This document shows, in pieces, positions 1-8,212 of a stretch of DNA of 64,000 nt. The translations under genes were made by a program, and so were the position numbers. Location: positions 45,994-109,993 of the forward strand of contig JAGDZJ010000014.1 in the NCBI GenBank assembly GCA_049115955.1, in the 5' to 3' direction. Numbering within the stretch: the first letter of the stretch is position 1; the number at the start of each line of letters is the position of its first letter. The notes below the pieces were generated by a model. That model was not told where the DNA came from. It did not search any database and saw nothing but the letters and a program-made list of their open reading frames with translations. Source of the DNA: Salinispirillum sp049115955 (GTDB lineage Bacteria; Pseudomonadota; Gammaproteobacteria; Pseudomonadales; Natronospirillaceae).

Positions 1-2
1 TG

Positions 3-905
3 CTCTTCTCGACCGAAGCCAAGACCGTCGACGAGTTGATGACCTCGGCGGACCTCGCTATGTATCAATCCAAAGAAAAAGGACGCAATCAGCTCTATTT
101 CTTTGAGTCAGACATGCAAGCTCGTTTGGTTGCCAGAACCAACTTAGAACGCGAATTGACCCAAGCACTGCAAAGCCAAGAAGAATTGGCCGTGTTTTAC
201 CAACCGAAAATAAACGCCAACGGGGCCGTGTGTGGCTATGAGGCGTTACTACGCTGGCATCATCCAGCACATGGACTCATTTACCCTGGGGACTTTATCG
301 CCCTTGCAGAGTCCACCGGGCAAATCGTTCCACTTGGGCGCTGGGTCGCCCAACAAGTGATCGCGTTGCAGTCCGCTAATCGCTCCGCCCAAGCACCGAT
401 GGTGCCCATAGCGATCAACGTCAGTCCTCGTGAATTGTTGGAAGACGACTATTTGCATTGGCTGATAAACAGTCTGCAAGCCGCCAATATTGAACCCCAG
501 TGGATAGAGCTTGAAATCACCGAATCGGCCGTCCAGGGAAGCTTTGAATTAATTAAAGAACGCTTGTTAGAACTGAACCAGCTCGGCTTTCGTTTGGCCA
601 TGGACGACTTCGGGACGGGCTATTCATCGCTGTCTTACTTGCAACAACTGCCGCTTGATGTCATTAAAATAGACCAGTGCTTCGTGGCGCACATCATCGA
701 TCGCTCGTCGGATCAAGCGATCGTAACGGCCATAATCGCCATGGCAAAAGCCTTGTCGATGGAGGTCGTGGCGGAAGGCATTGAAACGCCTGAGCAATAT
801 GCGGCCCTAAAAGAATTTGGCTGTGATAAATTCCAGGGCTTCTATTGGAGCAAGCCCGTTCCTTGGGCAGAAGCGTCAAAACTGCCATTGCACCGTTCAG
901 GTTGA
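3..905 (+). CDS. GGDEF-EAL protein, C-terminal part (c-di-GMP phosphodiesterase)
   Basis: The gene enters from the left edge; the frame is open from base 3 and ends with TGA at 903-905, so about 300 residues are visible. The first ~30 residues are the tail of a GGDEF domain (ADLAMYQSKEKGRNQ). The rest is a full EAL domain that hydrolyses cyclic di-GMP. All the usual catalytic landmarks can be seen: the EALLRW signature, INVSPREL, ELEITES, the DDFGTGYSSL loop, VVAEGIET and FQGFYWSKP. It is therefore probably an active phosphodiesterase. Whether the GGDEF half is active, and what sensor precedes it, lies outside the window. It ends 2 bp before the convergent elaA. Confidence 0.93.
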   Translation, partial: LFSTEAKTVDELMTSADLAMYQSKEKGRNQLYFFESDMQARLVARTNLERELTQALQSQEELAVFYQPKINANGAVCGYEALLRWHHPAHGLIYPGDFIALAESTGQIVPLGRWVAQQVIALQSANRSAQAPMVPIAINVSPRELLEDDYLHWLINSLQAANIEPQWIELEITESAVQGSFELIKERLLELNQLGFRLAMDDFGTGYSSLSYLQQLPLDVIKIDQCFVAHIIDRSSDQAIVTAIIAMAKALSMEVVAEGIETPEQYAALKEFGCDKFQGFYWSKPVPWAEASKLPLHRSG

Positions 906-907
906 CG

Positions 908-1399
908 TTATTCGCGCAGCATCTTGATGTGTTGAATACCGTCCTCGTCGTAGGGCTCCCCCACGGGGGCAAAGCCTAGACCCGCATAGAACGCCTGTAA
1001 CCGATGCTGCGCGCCAATTTCTATCGCTGTGTTAGGAAACGCCTCACGCGTCCACCGCAACGCCTGATACATCAACTGCTCACCCAGCTTAATGCCGCGC
1101 GCCGAGGGCGCCACGATGACCCTACCGATAATGGGATGGCCGTCACCGTTGGGAGGCAATATACGAGCGTAAGCGACCAGCTCACCGTTCGCATAGCCTT
1201 GTAAATGCCAGGCCGTTTGGTCCTGGTCGTCCAGTTCGGGATACGGACAATTCTGCTCTACCACAAATACGTTCACCCGCAACTGCAGGATGCGATACAA
1301 CACCGAGTTGTGCAGCTCTTCAAACGTGTCTACTTGCCACGTTGTGGCGATGTCCTTGAGCTCTGTATTTGCCACCAGCCCGTTCAGTGCATTAAACAT
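908..1399 (-). CDS. elaA: ElaA-like GNAT acetyltransferase
   Basis: This 163-residue protein belongs to the ElaA branch of GNAT N-acetyltransferases. The typical block LQLRVNVFVVEQNCPYPELD is present around residues 38-57, followed by VAYARIL. The acetyl-CoA binding strand-loop (GRVIVAPSARGIKLGEQLM) lies near residues 91-109. The acceptor substrate of ElaA is not known. The only ATG gives an N-terminus about 15 residues longer than that of typical ElaA, so the true start may be an alternative codon a little downstream. The gene is convergent with the EAL gene and divergent from galM, with which it shares a short promoter region. Confidence 0.85.
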   Translation of the reverse strand: MFNALNGLVANTELKDIATTWQVDTFEELHNSVLYRILQLRVNVFVVEQNCPYPELDDQDQTAWHLQGYANGELVAYARILPPNGDGHPIIGRVIVAPSARGIKLGEQLMYQALRWTREAFPNTAIEIGAQHRLQAFYAGLGFAPVGEPYDEDGIQHIKMLRE

Positions 1400-1461
1400 A
1401 GAATCGATTACCTTACTGTATGGCGACGCCTTGGCGTGCGCTGTCGTTTTTAGCAGTACTC

Positions 1462-1489
1462 TTTACCCTAGCCCTTATTAACCTATACA
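1462..1489 (+). promoter_or_regulatory. Possible sigma-70 promoter of galM
   Basis: A TTTACC box at 1462-1467 and a TATACA box at 1484-1489 are separated by 16 bp. They lie just upstream of the preferred galM start at 1531. This is a consensus match by eye only. It supports the shorter galM start, because the longer reading frame would begin upstream of this promoter. Confidence 0.35.
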
Positions 1490-1530
1490 CTCCTGCCTTT
1501 GATTCTCTTGTACTTGGAGTACTGTGTACC

Positions 1531-2625
1531 ATGGCAGGCGCCCCTCCGTTAACCCCCGTGTCCATCACCTCAACCAGTTTCCCGGGGGCTCCCAGTGATT
1601 CACCGGCACGGTTGTTTTGCCTGCGTAACGGGCCTATTGAGGTCATACTGACCAACGAAGGCGCGAGCATCTATCGTATCCTAACGCCGGATGAACGCGG
1701 GGAAATCGACGATATCGTCTGCTACAGCCCATTGCATGAGCATTTCGCCGGTAGCCTGGGGTATTTAGGCTCAACCGTTGGGCGCTATGCTAACCGCATC
1801 GTGGGTGCCCGTTTCACGCTGCAAGGTACCACCTACAATTTGGTCGCCAACGAATCCAATAATATCAGCCTGCACGGTGGCGTTTGCTGGCACAAACACT
1901 TGTGGGATGTCTCTGTCCATGAGGTAACCGATGTCGCTGCGATTACTTTCTCGCGACGCTCACCTTCGGGTGAAGGCGGCTTCCCTGGCAATGTAGAAGC
2001 TACAGTGACCTATACCCTCAATGCCAATGGCGAACTGACGATCGATTTTGATGCCAGCACCGACGAACCGACTGTCGTCAACTTAACAAATCACGCCTAC
2101 TTCAATCTAAACGGTGCAGACTACCAAAGCCTGGACGAGCAGTGGTTTATTGTGCACACCGACACGCGGACGGCTACCGATGCAGCGGCATTGCCAACGG
2201 GTGCTTACGCGCCGGTTGCGAATACCGTGTTTGACCTATCGCATCCGACACGCATCAGCACCCTACTGAACCCGCTAGCCAAAGACTTAGCCGGAACCCA
2301 AGGTTTCGACCAAAACTATGTGTTTAAGCAGGTGAACTCAGCGGAGCTGGTGACCATGGCGACGGTCGTCAGTCGACGCAATGGTCGTGTTCTGCAAGTC
2401 GCCAGCACACAGCCCGGCATGCAGTTGTACACTGGAAACTTCATGGGCGGTACGCCCGGCCCTGTGGCAGGCCAAGCTTACCAAGCGCATCAGGCTTTTT
2501 GTTGCGAACCGCAACACTTCCCGGACACCCCAAACCAGCCCAATTTTCCGCCCTGTACCGTTACGCCGGAACAGCCCTACCGTGAACGGATAGTGTTTCG
2601 CTTCGGGATTCAGGGGACTTCTTAA
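1531..2625 (+). CDS. galM: Aldose 1-epimerase (galactose mutarotase)
   Basis: GalM interconverts the alpha and beta anomers of aldoses such as galactose, feeding sugar catabolism in the cytoplasm. The 364-residue protein shows the family landmarks: GSTVGRYANRI, the first conserved histidine in SLHGG, the catalytic histidine in LTNHAYFNL, and the conserved glutamate in CCEPQHFPD near the C-terminus. The frame is open from an ATG at 1420, which would add a hydrophobic N-terminal stretch. I chose 1531 because a GGAG lies 11 bp upstream and a plausible promoter falls inside the longer version. If 1420 were right, the protein could be membrane-anchored. No other galactose genes are adjacent; dapE is convergent. 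Confidence 0.88.
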   Translation: MAGAPPLTPVSITSTSFPGAPSDSPARLFCLRNGPIEVILTNEGASIYRILTPDERGEIDDIVCYSPLHEHFAGSLGYLGSTVGRYANRIVGARFTLQGTTYNLVANESNNISLHGGVCWHKHLWDVSVHEVTDVAAITFSRRSPSGEGGFPGNVEATVTYTLNANGELTIDFDASTDEPTVVNLTNHAYFNLNGADYQSLDEQWFIVHTDTRTATDAAALPTGAYAPVANTVFDLSHPTRISTLLNPLAKDLAGTQGFDQNYVFKQVNSAELVTMATVVSRRNGRVLQVASTQPGMQLYTGNFMGGTPGPVAGQAYQAHQAFCCEPQHFPDTPNQPNFPPCTVTPEQPYRERIVFRFGIQGTS

Positions 2626-2665
2626 AACCCCTGAAAACACCAGAAAGACCTATCCCAGGAAACCT

Positions 2666-3796
2666 CTAAGCGAAAAGCTTGATCAACATCCTATAATACA
2701 TCTCGGTGAGCATATCCAAGTCTTCAACACTGACCTGCTCATCCACCTGATGAATGGTTTTGTTCACCGGCCCGAGCTCCACCACTTGCGAGCCCATGAT
2801 AGCAGCAATGAACCGGCCATCGGACGTACCACCGGCGGTCGACAGTTCAGGTGTATGATCGCGTACGTCACGCACAGCCTGCACCACAGCATCGACTAAG
2901 GCACCTTGCGCGGTCAAGAACGGCATGCCTTTCAGTTCACATGTCAGGTCATACTTCAGTCCGTGCTTATCCAGTATGATGCGCACTCGGGCTTCCAGTT
3001 CTTCAGCGGTAACTTCGGTCGAGAAGCGGAAGCTGAACTGCAAGGTCGCATCACCGGGAATCACATTAGTCGCGCCGGTTCCACTGTTGAAGTTAGCAAC
3101 TTGAAAGCTGGTCGCGGGAAAGAATTCGTTGCCTTGGTCCCATTCTGTGGTAGCCAGCTCTGCCAAGGCAGGCGCCAACAAATGAATTGGATTCTGCGCC
3201 AAATGCGGATAAGCCACATGGCCCTGTTTGCCATGAATGGTTAAGAAACCTAATAAAGAGCCTCGACGGCCGTTCTTGATAACGTCGCCTACTTTGGTGG
3301 TGCTGGATGGCTCGCCGACCAGCGCCATATCAATGTGGTCACCGCGTTCTTTCAAGGCTTCTACTACCTTAACGGTGCCATGATAGGCATGACCTTCTTC
3401 ATCACTGGTGATCAACATGCCGATTTTGCCGCGATGCTGCGGAAACTCAGTTACGAAGCGTTCACAGGCAACCACCATGCTGGCCAAGCTGCCCTTCATG
3501 TCAGCCGCACCGCGACCGTGCAGCATACCGTCGGCCACTACCGCATCGTACGGCGGGTGTGTCCACTTGTTCACGTCACCGGTAGGTACCACATCGGTAT
3601 GCCCGGCAAAGGCCATCACAGGGCCTTCGGTGCCGTGTGTAGCCCACAGGTTCTGTACGTCTTCAAAGTCCATGCGCTCAATATTGAAACCGACCGCAGC
3701 TAGGCGGCCAGCCATCAGTTGCTGGCAACCAGCGTCGTCTGGCGTCACGGAGGGGCGTTGGATCAAGGCGCGGGCTAATTCTAGTGTTTTGCTCAT
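2666..3796 (-). CDS. dapE: Succinyl-diaminopimelate desuccinylase
   Basis: DapE removes succinate from N-succinyl-LL-diaminopimelate in the lysine / meso-diaminopimelate pathway, which supplies peptidoglycan. At 376 residues it matches the usual length. The dinuclear-zinc M20 motifs are clear: FAGHTDVVPTGD, GRGAADMKGSLA, TSDEEG, GEPSST, and the C-terminal histidine in GPVNKTIHQVDE. The start ATG is followed by MSKTLELARALIQRPSVTPDD, the expected N-terminus. It is transcribed away from the small membrane-protein operon that begins at 3877 and is convergent with galM. Confidence 0.97.
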   Translation of the reverse strand: MSKTLELARALIQRPSVTPDDAGCQQLMAGRLAAVGFNIERMDFEDVQNLWATHGTEGPVMAFAGHTDVVPTGDVNKWTHPPYDAVVADGMLHGRGAADMKGSLASMVVACERFVTEFPQHRGKIGMLITSDEEGHAYHGTVKVVEALKERGDHIDMALVGEPSSTTKVGDVIKNGRRGSLLGFLTIHGKQGHVAYPHLAQNPIHLLAPALAELATTEWDQGNEFFPATSFQVANFNSGTGATNVIPGDATLQFSFRFSTEVTAEELEARVRIILDKHGLKYDLTCELKGMPFLTAQGALVDAVVQAVRDVRDHTPELSTAGGTSDGRFIAAIMGSQVVELGPVNKTIHQVDEQVSVEDLDMLTEMYYRMLIKLFA

Positions 3797-3876
3797 GTCG
3801 CTGGAGGTGTCTATTGGTTAGAATAAGGAGCGGGAGTATAGCAAAGTCGTCACGCTTCCCAAACTCAGGGGTCTTT

Positions 3877-4155
3877 ATGGCAGACAAATTTCGCAAACGT
3901 TTAGCGGACTGGATCAGAACCCGGGCCGACGCGCAGGTGGAGAATCTGGCCTTGTTCACCTCGGGCGGAATGATTTTCGCTGTGGGCGCTCTGGTGATAA
4001 TATTCTCCGAACGGCAACTCGTGCCCTCCGTGCAACAGGAAATTGTTGCAGGCATCGGTGTTTTTATTGCTGTGATTGGTCTGGCACGTGCGCTCTGGGG
4101 TTATCTCGGCATCGGCTTGTTTAGAATACTCAAATACTTTTTATCGGACTCCTGA
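3877..4155 (+). CDS. Small two-helix membrane protein, unknown
   Basis: This 92-residue protein has a charged N-terminus followed by two hydrophobic segments (about residues 26-43 and 56-76), so it is probably an inner-membrane protein. I do not recognise the family. The chosen ATG has CAGGGG just upstream (3865-3870); longer frames would run into the dapE promoter region. Its stop codon overlaps the next start by one base (TGATG), so it is translationally coupled to the following gene and forms a three-gene operon with the genes at 4155 and 4516. Confidence 0.75.
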   Translation: MADKFRKRLADWIRTRADAQVENLALFTSGGMIFAVGALVIIFSERQLVPSVQQEIVAGIGVFIAVIGLARALWGYLGIGLFRILKYFLSDS

Positions 4156-4526
4156 TGCAAAACGACATCGAAATATATCTGCACAAGCAAAGCCCGGCGC
4201 ACATCATTCAGTGGATGACGGACGTCTTTGGTACACCGCCAGAGTCGCGCGGCTCGGCCACCAAAGGGACTGTGCGGCTGAACATCACTACAGCGCAAGG
4301 CATTGTGCCTGTCATGCTGGTGCAGCGCGGTAGCTGGTATTCCGTCTGGTTTGATTCCGCCAAGACGCCTTGGGCAACGGATTTGGAATGTGCTCAATCT
4401 GCGGTGGCGGCTTTGGGCGCACGAGCCCGGTGCAGCGATGGCGGCTGGCAGGAGGGTGATGATCCGGATCAGTTTTTAGAAGTATCGGCGGAGGGTGTGA
4501 CCACGGTCATCTGGCATGATGAGTAA
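4155..4526 (+). CDS. Conserved hypothetical protein
   Basis: This is a soluble, acidic 123-residue protein without signal peptide or membrane helix. I do not recognise a named domain. It starts inside the stop codon of the upstream gene and overlaps the sanA-like gene by 11 bp, so it is the middle gene of a tight operon. The protein is rich in Trp and Asp, especially in its C-terminal third, and ends in VIWHDE. Its tight coupling suggests a real gene whose role is linked to its membrane neighbours, but no function can be assigned. Confidence 0.75.
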   Translation: MQNDIEIYLHKQSPAHIIQWMTDVFGTPPESRGSATKGTVRLNITTAQGIVPVMLVQRGSWYSVWFDSAKTPWATDLECAQSAVAALGARARCSDGGWQEGDDPDQFLEVSAEGVTTVIWHDE

Positions 4527-5187
4527 TCCGCTAAGGCGCTGGTATGGCATAGGACGCAAGCGCCGCCTTCTTCGTTTTGTTGCTCTGATATTTGTGGGTG
4601 CTAGCGCCCTGATATCAGGCTCACTGTGGTTCGCTGACCAATGGTTCGGTTGGCAAGCCAAAGGACAGGTATACACCGACAAAAACCACCTGTCTCCCAG
4701 CCGCTTCGGCCTGTTACTGGGCACCGCGAAATATCACCCCAGCGGAACCTTGAACCCATTCTATCGAGCGCGCATTGCCGCCGCCGCCGAGCTCTACCAT
4801 GATGGTCTGCTGGAGGTTATTTTGGCTTCGGGCAACCACAACCCGCCGTTTTACAGTGAACCTCGTATGATGCAGGAAGATCTGATGCAACTCGGCGTGC
4901 CTGAAACGGCTATTCTGCAAGACGGCGGGGGTACCCGCACGCTGAACTCGGTCATTCGCTTAAAAACAGAATATCAGCAAGACCACGTTATCATCATCAG
5001 TCAACAGTTCCACATTGAAAGAGCGCTCTATCAAGCGCGGGCCGTGGGTATTGACGCGCAAGGCTTTGTTGCGCTGGATGCACCACGCAATTGGCATTGG
5101 CGGGTACGCGCCCGAGAAGTGTTCGCTCGGGCGTATGCTCTGGTCGAAATACATCTTTTACGGCGAGCCGACCTACCGAGCGCCTAG
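4516..5187 (+). CDS. sanA: SanA/YdcF-like DUF218 membrane protein
   Basis: The 223-residue protein has one N-terminal transmembrane helix (about residues 18-40) and then a DUF218 domain. Landmarks are GLLLGTAKYHPSGTLNPFYRAR, ILASGN, the PRMMQEDL segment, DGGGTRTLNSVIRLK and IIISQQFHIERAL. In enteric bacteria SanA is an inner-membrane protein linked to envelope barrier function and vancomycin sensitivity at high temperature; its reaction is unknown. Two in-frame ATGs (4516, 4519) are possible. It overlaps the previous gene by 11 bp and closes the operon. Confidence 0.85.
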   Translation: MMSNPLRRWYGIGRKRRLLRFVALIFVGASALISGSLWFADQWFGWQAKGQVYTDKNHLSPSRFGLLLGTAKYHPSGTLNPFYRARIAAAAELYHDGLLEVILASGNHNPPFYSEPRMMQEDLMQLGVPETAILQDGGGTRTLNSVIRLKTEYQQDHVIIISQQFHIERALYQARAVGIDAQGFVALDAPRNWHWRVRAREVFARAYALVEIHLLRRADLPSA

Positions 5188-5195
5188 TGCTAGGA

Positions 5196-5831
5196 TTAAC
5201 GATTACGCAGGCGTGATAAAAACAACAACAAGTCGGGCGAGATCGCGGGCAGCAGTGCTGGGTCAGCGTATTCGACCATGGCCAAGTGTCCGGCCAGCGA
5301 TATATCGGCAATGGTCAAACGCTTACCCACCACATAGTCCGCCTGCGACAGGGTTTCTAGGGTCGGAGCCAACAACACCTTCGCCTTATCAATCAGTTCT
5401 TTGCGTGACCGCTCCCATTCGGTGACACACCCGGTACCGAATTTCCGCTCCTTGATGAAGATGAACAGTTGCCGGTCAGTCGGCCGAACCATCTGCGCTG
5501 CGATGCCGGGCGAGGCAATACGAAACAGCACATCTTCTAACAGACTGTCGGTCCAATCCAAATAGGCCCAAGTTGCCGCTTCCATACCTTCAGGTACCAA
5601 GTCGTTCTTGGTCAGCGTCAACAAGTACTGAAAAATATCCCGCGATTCGACGACCACATTGCCATCATGCACCAGCGCCGGCACGGTGACGCGCCCGCCA
5701 GTGACTTCGATTAATTCATCTCGATCGCTGAACGGTACGTCTTTCGTTTCGTATGGCAATTGCAGGTGATCCAGCAGGAATTGCACTTTGAGTGCGTAGC
5801 AACTGTAGGGGAAACGATAAAGTGTGATCAT
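5196..5831 (-). CDS. Glutathione S-transferase family protein
   Basis: This 211-residue cytosolic protein has an N-terminal thioredoxin-fold domain (ITLYRFPYSCYALKVQFLLD, then GRVTVPALVHDGNVVVESRDI, where VPAL and ES fit the glutathione site). A helical C-terminal domain includes YVVGKRLTIADISLAGHLAM. It probably conjugates or transfers glutathione; the substrate is unknown. The start at 5831 is fixed by AAGGAG about 7 bp upstream; the frame is open further upstream but with no family similarity there. It is divergent from the DUF1244 gene. Confidence 0.88.
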   Translation of the reverse strand: MITLYRFPYSCYALKVQFLLDHLQLPYETKDVPFSDRDELIEVTGGRVTVPALVHDGNVVVESRDIFQYLLTLTKNDLVPEGMEAATWAYLDWTDSLLEDVLFRIASPGIAAQMVRPTDRQLFIFIKERKFGTGCVTEWERSRKELIDKAKVLLAPTLETLSQADYVVGKRLTIADISLAGHLAMVEYADPALLPAISPDLLLFLSRLRNR

Positions 5832-5988
5832 GATGACTCCTTGGTTTAAAACTGACAGACCGTCTGCTTTCGAGGATACCCACTCATTCAATTGTAGATC
5901 ATTTATGCGCCTTGGCGAGCCTCTCAATGCAGGCGCTGACTTAGTGGTATACTCCTCTCATTCATCATCCGATCATTAGGAGCCTTCA

Positions 5989-6234
5989 GTGGACGATAAA
6001 ACACGTACTGAAATAGAAGCAGCGACCTTTCGTCGATTACTCGAACACCTCGACAGTCGCAAAGACGTACAGAACATCGATTTGATGAATCTAGCGGGCT
6101 TTTGCCGCAATTGTCTTGGCAAGTGGTACGCCACTGCGGCCGAAGAGCGGGGTTTATCAATAGACAAAGAAGCCGCACGAGAAAGAATATACGGTATGCC
6201 GTACGAAGAATGGAAAGACAAATACCAGAAGTGA
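5989..6234 (+). CDS. DUF1244 family protein
   Basis: This small cytosolic protein (81 residues) has the recognisable DUF1244 core NLAGFCRNCLGKWYATAAEERG, in which two cysteines sit three residues apart, followed by YGMPYEEWKDKYQ. The start is GTG at 5989 with TAGGAG upstream. DUF1244 proteins are common in proteobacteria and have no established function. It is a single-gene unit divergent from the glutathione S-transferase gene. Confidence 0.9.
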   Translation: MDDKTRTEIEAATFRRLLEHLDSRKDVQNIDLMNLAGFCRNCLGKWYATAAEERGLSIDKEAARERIYGMPYEEWKDKYQK

Positions 6235-6293
6235 GTTGGCGCAAGTGGTAAGGTGCGCCTCCCTGCGCACCGATTTAACACCTTAACAGGCGA

Positions 6294-8024
6294 TTAAGAT
6301 GGGCACTGACCTGCGACATAGTGCCCTGCCGACACCTCGCTGACCCAAGTATAAACACCCGACAGACCGCCCAAAGACTCATTACCGCCCGTAGTGTAGT
6401 AACCCATCATGTAATAGGCACGACCCGCACTGTTGTGACTCAAGTTAGTGTTGTAGTGCTGTGTACAGGTAAAACCTGGATCCGGCTCTGGGTTCGGCTC
6501 CGGATCCGGATCACCACCGACTTGGCATGCTTCGGGCTGCTGTGTATACCACTGCCCTGGCTCGCCTTCGGTCAACGTGACACTCGACCAACTGTCCCAC
6601 GCAAACCCGATGTCGATCTGATCTCCGCTGGACAAAGCGCGGAGGTTGTAATTTCCACCGGCTGAAGCACGGCCACTGTTGATGTGCGCCTGCGGCGAGG
6701 TTGACTCGATTACGCAGGTCTCAAGTGGCTTGTTTGGGTCAACCACAATCACCTGTCGCACCGCCGAACCCGCCGCACCTTCAGAGTTGGTGGCAACGTA
6801 AGTGCAGTAATAGGTGCCATCAGCGTTCACATTCACATCGCAGGTTGCATTGACTGGCACGGAACCCTCAATAGGATCAACTGCGGTGGCGCCCGGATCA
6901 TAGAACGGCTCATTAATTTGCAGCACCAGCGGGTTGTCGCCCAGCAAGGTAACCACGGGCTTATCAATAGCGCCGCTCGAATCACGGGCATGGCGATTGA
7001 AGAAGTCCCAGATTAAATCGGGATACACCGGCCCTTGGCGCACGGCCCACTTACCTTCCTTACCGTCTTCGCCGCCGATCCAGTAATGTCCGTGATCAGT
7101 ATCCAACGGGTTCGATGTGGCCAGAGGCCCCGTATAGAATACCGTTTCTACGACAGAACGACTGCTCATGGTGCCGTCTTGCGTGAACCGCTCGTGCACG
7201 CAGGAATGGCTTTGCTGGTAGGTATAGGCACAAGCAGAGCTGTCAGCACGCGCTGTGGTCAGCGTGTTGTGGTTGGCGTCGCCAAACACCGCCAGCCAGG
7301 AGTCGCGGATATTCCGTCCGGCTTGCGGAATGACGGTACAGTCACGTTCGTTTTGCAGCACCATCATTGGAATCGCGTAGTCGTCGTTCAGCTCACGCTC
7401 CATGTCATCAGCGACACGTGAAATAGCGTGGAAGGTCGCACTGCCCGGACATTGGCCGCTCAACGAGACCGATGCCGCCGCTTCACCATAAGGCAAACCA
7501 GCCGCAGAGGCTGCGGCAGCCCAGTATTCATTGTGCGCCACGGCGGCTACGACGGTCATGGCACCACCAGACGACAAGCCCGTAATGAATCGACGATTCG
7601 CGTCAACGCTGAAGTTGGCTTCTACTTCTTTGGCGATCTGCACCAAGTCTTCCACTTCGCCGCCACCTTCATGGCGATGTTCGTTGAACCAGAACCCCCA
7701 ACAGTTCTCATTGCGCAAGCCATTGTAGGAGGTAATGAACGGAGTCACGAGTATGAAGCCGTGGCGATCGGCTGCCTCCTTCATACCCCAGTCGTTGAGG
7801 ACGTCACGCTCGGTCAATTTACAGCCGTGCAAAGCCATAACCATCGGACTGACACTCGTCAATCCGTTGGGTACATACACGGTGTAATTGCGATTGCTTG
7901 ATTGCGGATAACTCTTCTGTGTGAATTGGTAAGAGTATTCTGTGCCAGCCACTACGGTACTGGACAGCGACGCCATCAGGAGCGCCATCATCAGGGCGAG
8001 CGCCCAGCGTACAGGTTGCATCAT
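6294..8024 (-). CDS. Secreted PHB-depolymerase-type esterase with C-terminal modules
   Basis: The 576-residue protein starts with a signal peptide (residues 1-26, ending in VVAG). An alpha/beta-hydrolase domain of the poly(3-hydroxybutyrate) depolymerase / feruloyl-esterase type fills about residues 30-350. The lipase box GLSSG places the nucleophile at Ser151; LQNERDC supplies a likely Asp and TDHGHYW a likely His. The oxyanion histidine appears in MALHGCKLT. A bacterial Ig/HYR-like module (DNPLVLQINEPFYDPGATAVDP) follows, then a carbohydrate- or polymer-binding-like module, an Asp/Pro/Glu linker near residue 510 and a final small module. It should act outside the cell on a polyester or plant-wall ester; the exact substrate cannot be told. 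Confidence 0.85.
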   Translation of the reverse strand: MMQPVRWALALMMALLMASLSSTVVAGTEYSYQFTQKSYPQSSNRNYTVYVPNGLTSVSPMVMALHGCKLTERDVLNDWGMKEAADRHGFILVTPFITSYNGLRNENCWGFWFNEHRHEGGGEVEDLVQIAKEVEANFSVDANRRFITGLSSGGAMTVVAAVAHNEYWAAAASAAGLPYGEAAASVSLSGQCPGSATFHAISRVADDMERELNDDYAIPMMVLQNERDCTVIPQAGRNIRDSWLAVFGDANHNTLTTARADSSACAYTYQQSHSCVHERFTQDGTMSSRSVVETVFYTGPLATSNPLDTDHGHYWIGGEDGKEGKWAVRQGPVYPDLIWDFFNRHARDSSGAIDKPVVTLLGDNPLVLQINEPFYDPGATAVDPIEGSVPVNATCDVNVNADGTYYCTYVATNSEGAAGSAVRQVIVVDPNKPLETCVIESTSPQAHINSGRASAGGNYNLRALSSGDQIDIGFAWDSWSSVTLTEGEPGQWYTQQPEACQVGGDPDPEPNPEPDPGFTCTQHYNTNLSHNSAGRAYYMMGYYTTGGNESLGGLSGVYTWVSEVSAGHYVAGQCPS

Positions 8025-8212
8025 GGTCTTTTCCTCGTTTTTATTTTTGTTTTACTGCCATACATGAAACATGAATCGTCATTCATATTTAGAGCCATAA
8101 TACACAGAATGAACAAATAATAAACAGACAAGGGGGTTGAATTTTGAGCTGACTGAACGCCAGATAGGTCGCTCTTGCGATGGGAGAGACGCTTAAAAGT
8201 CCGAAGACACCG

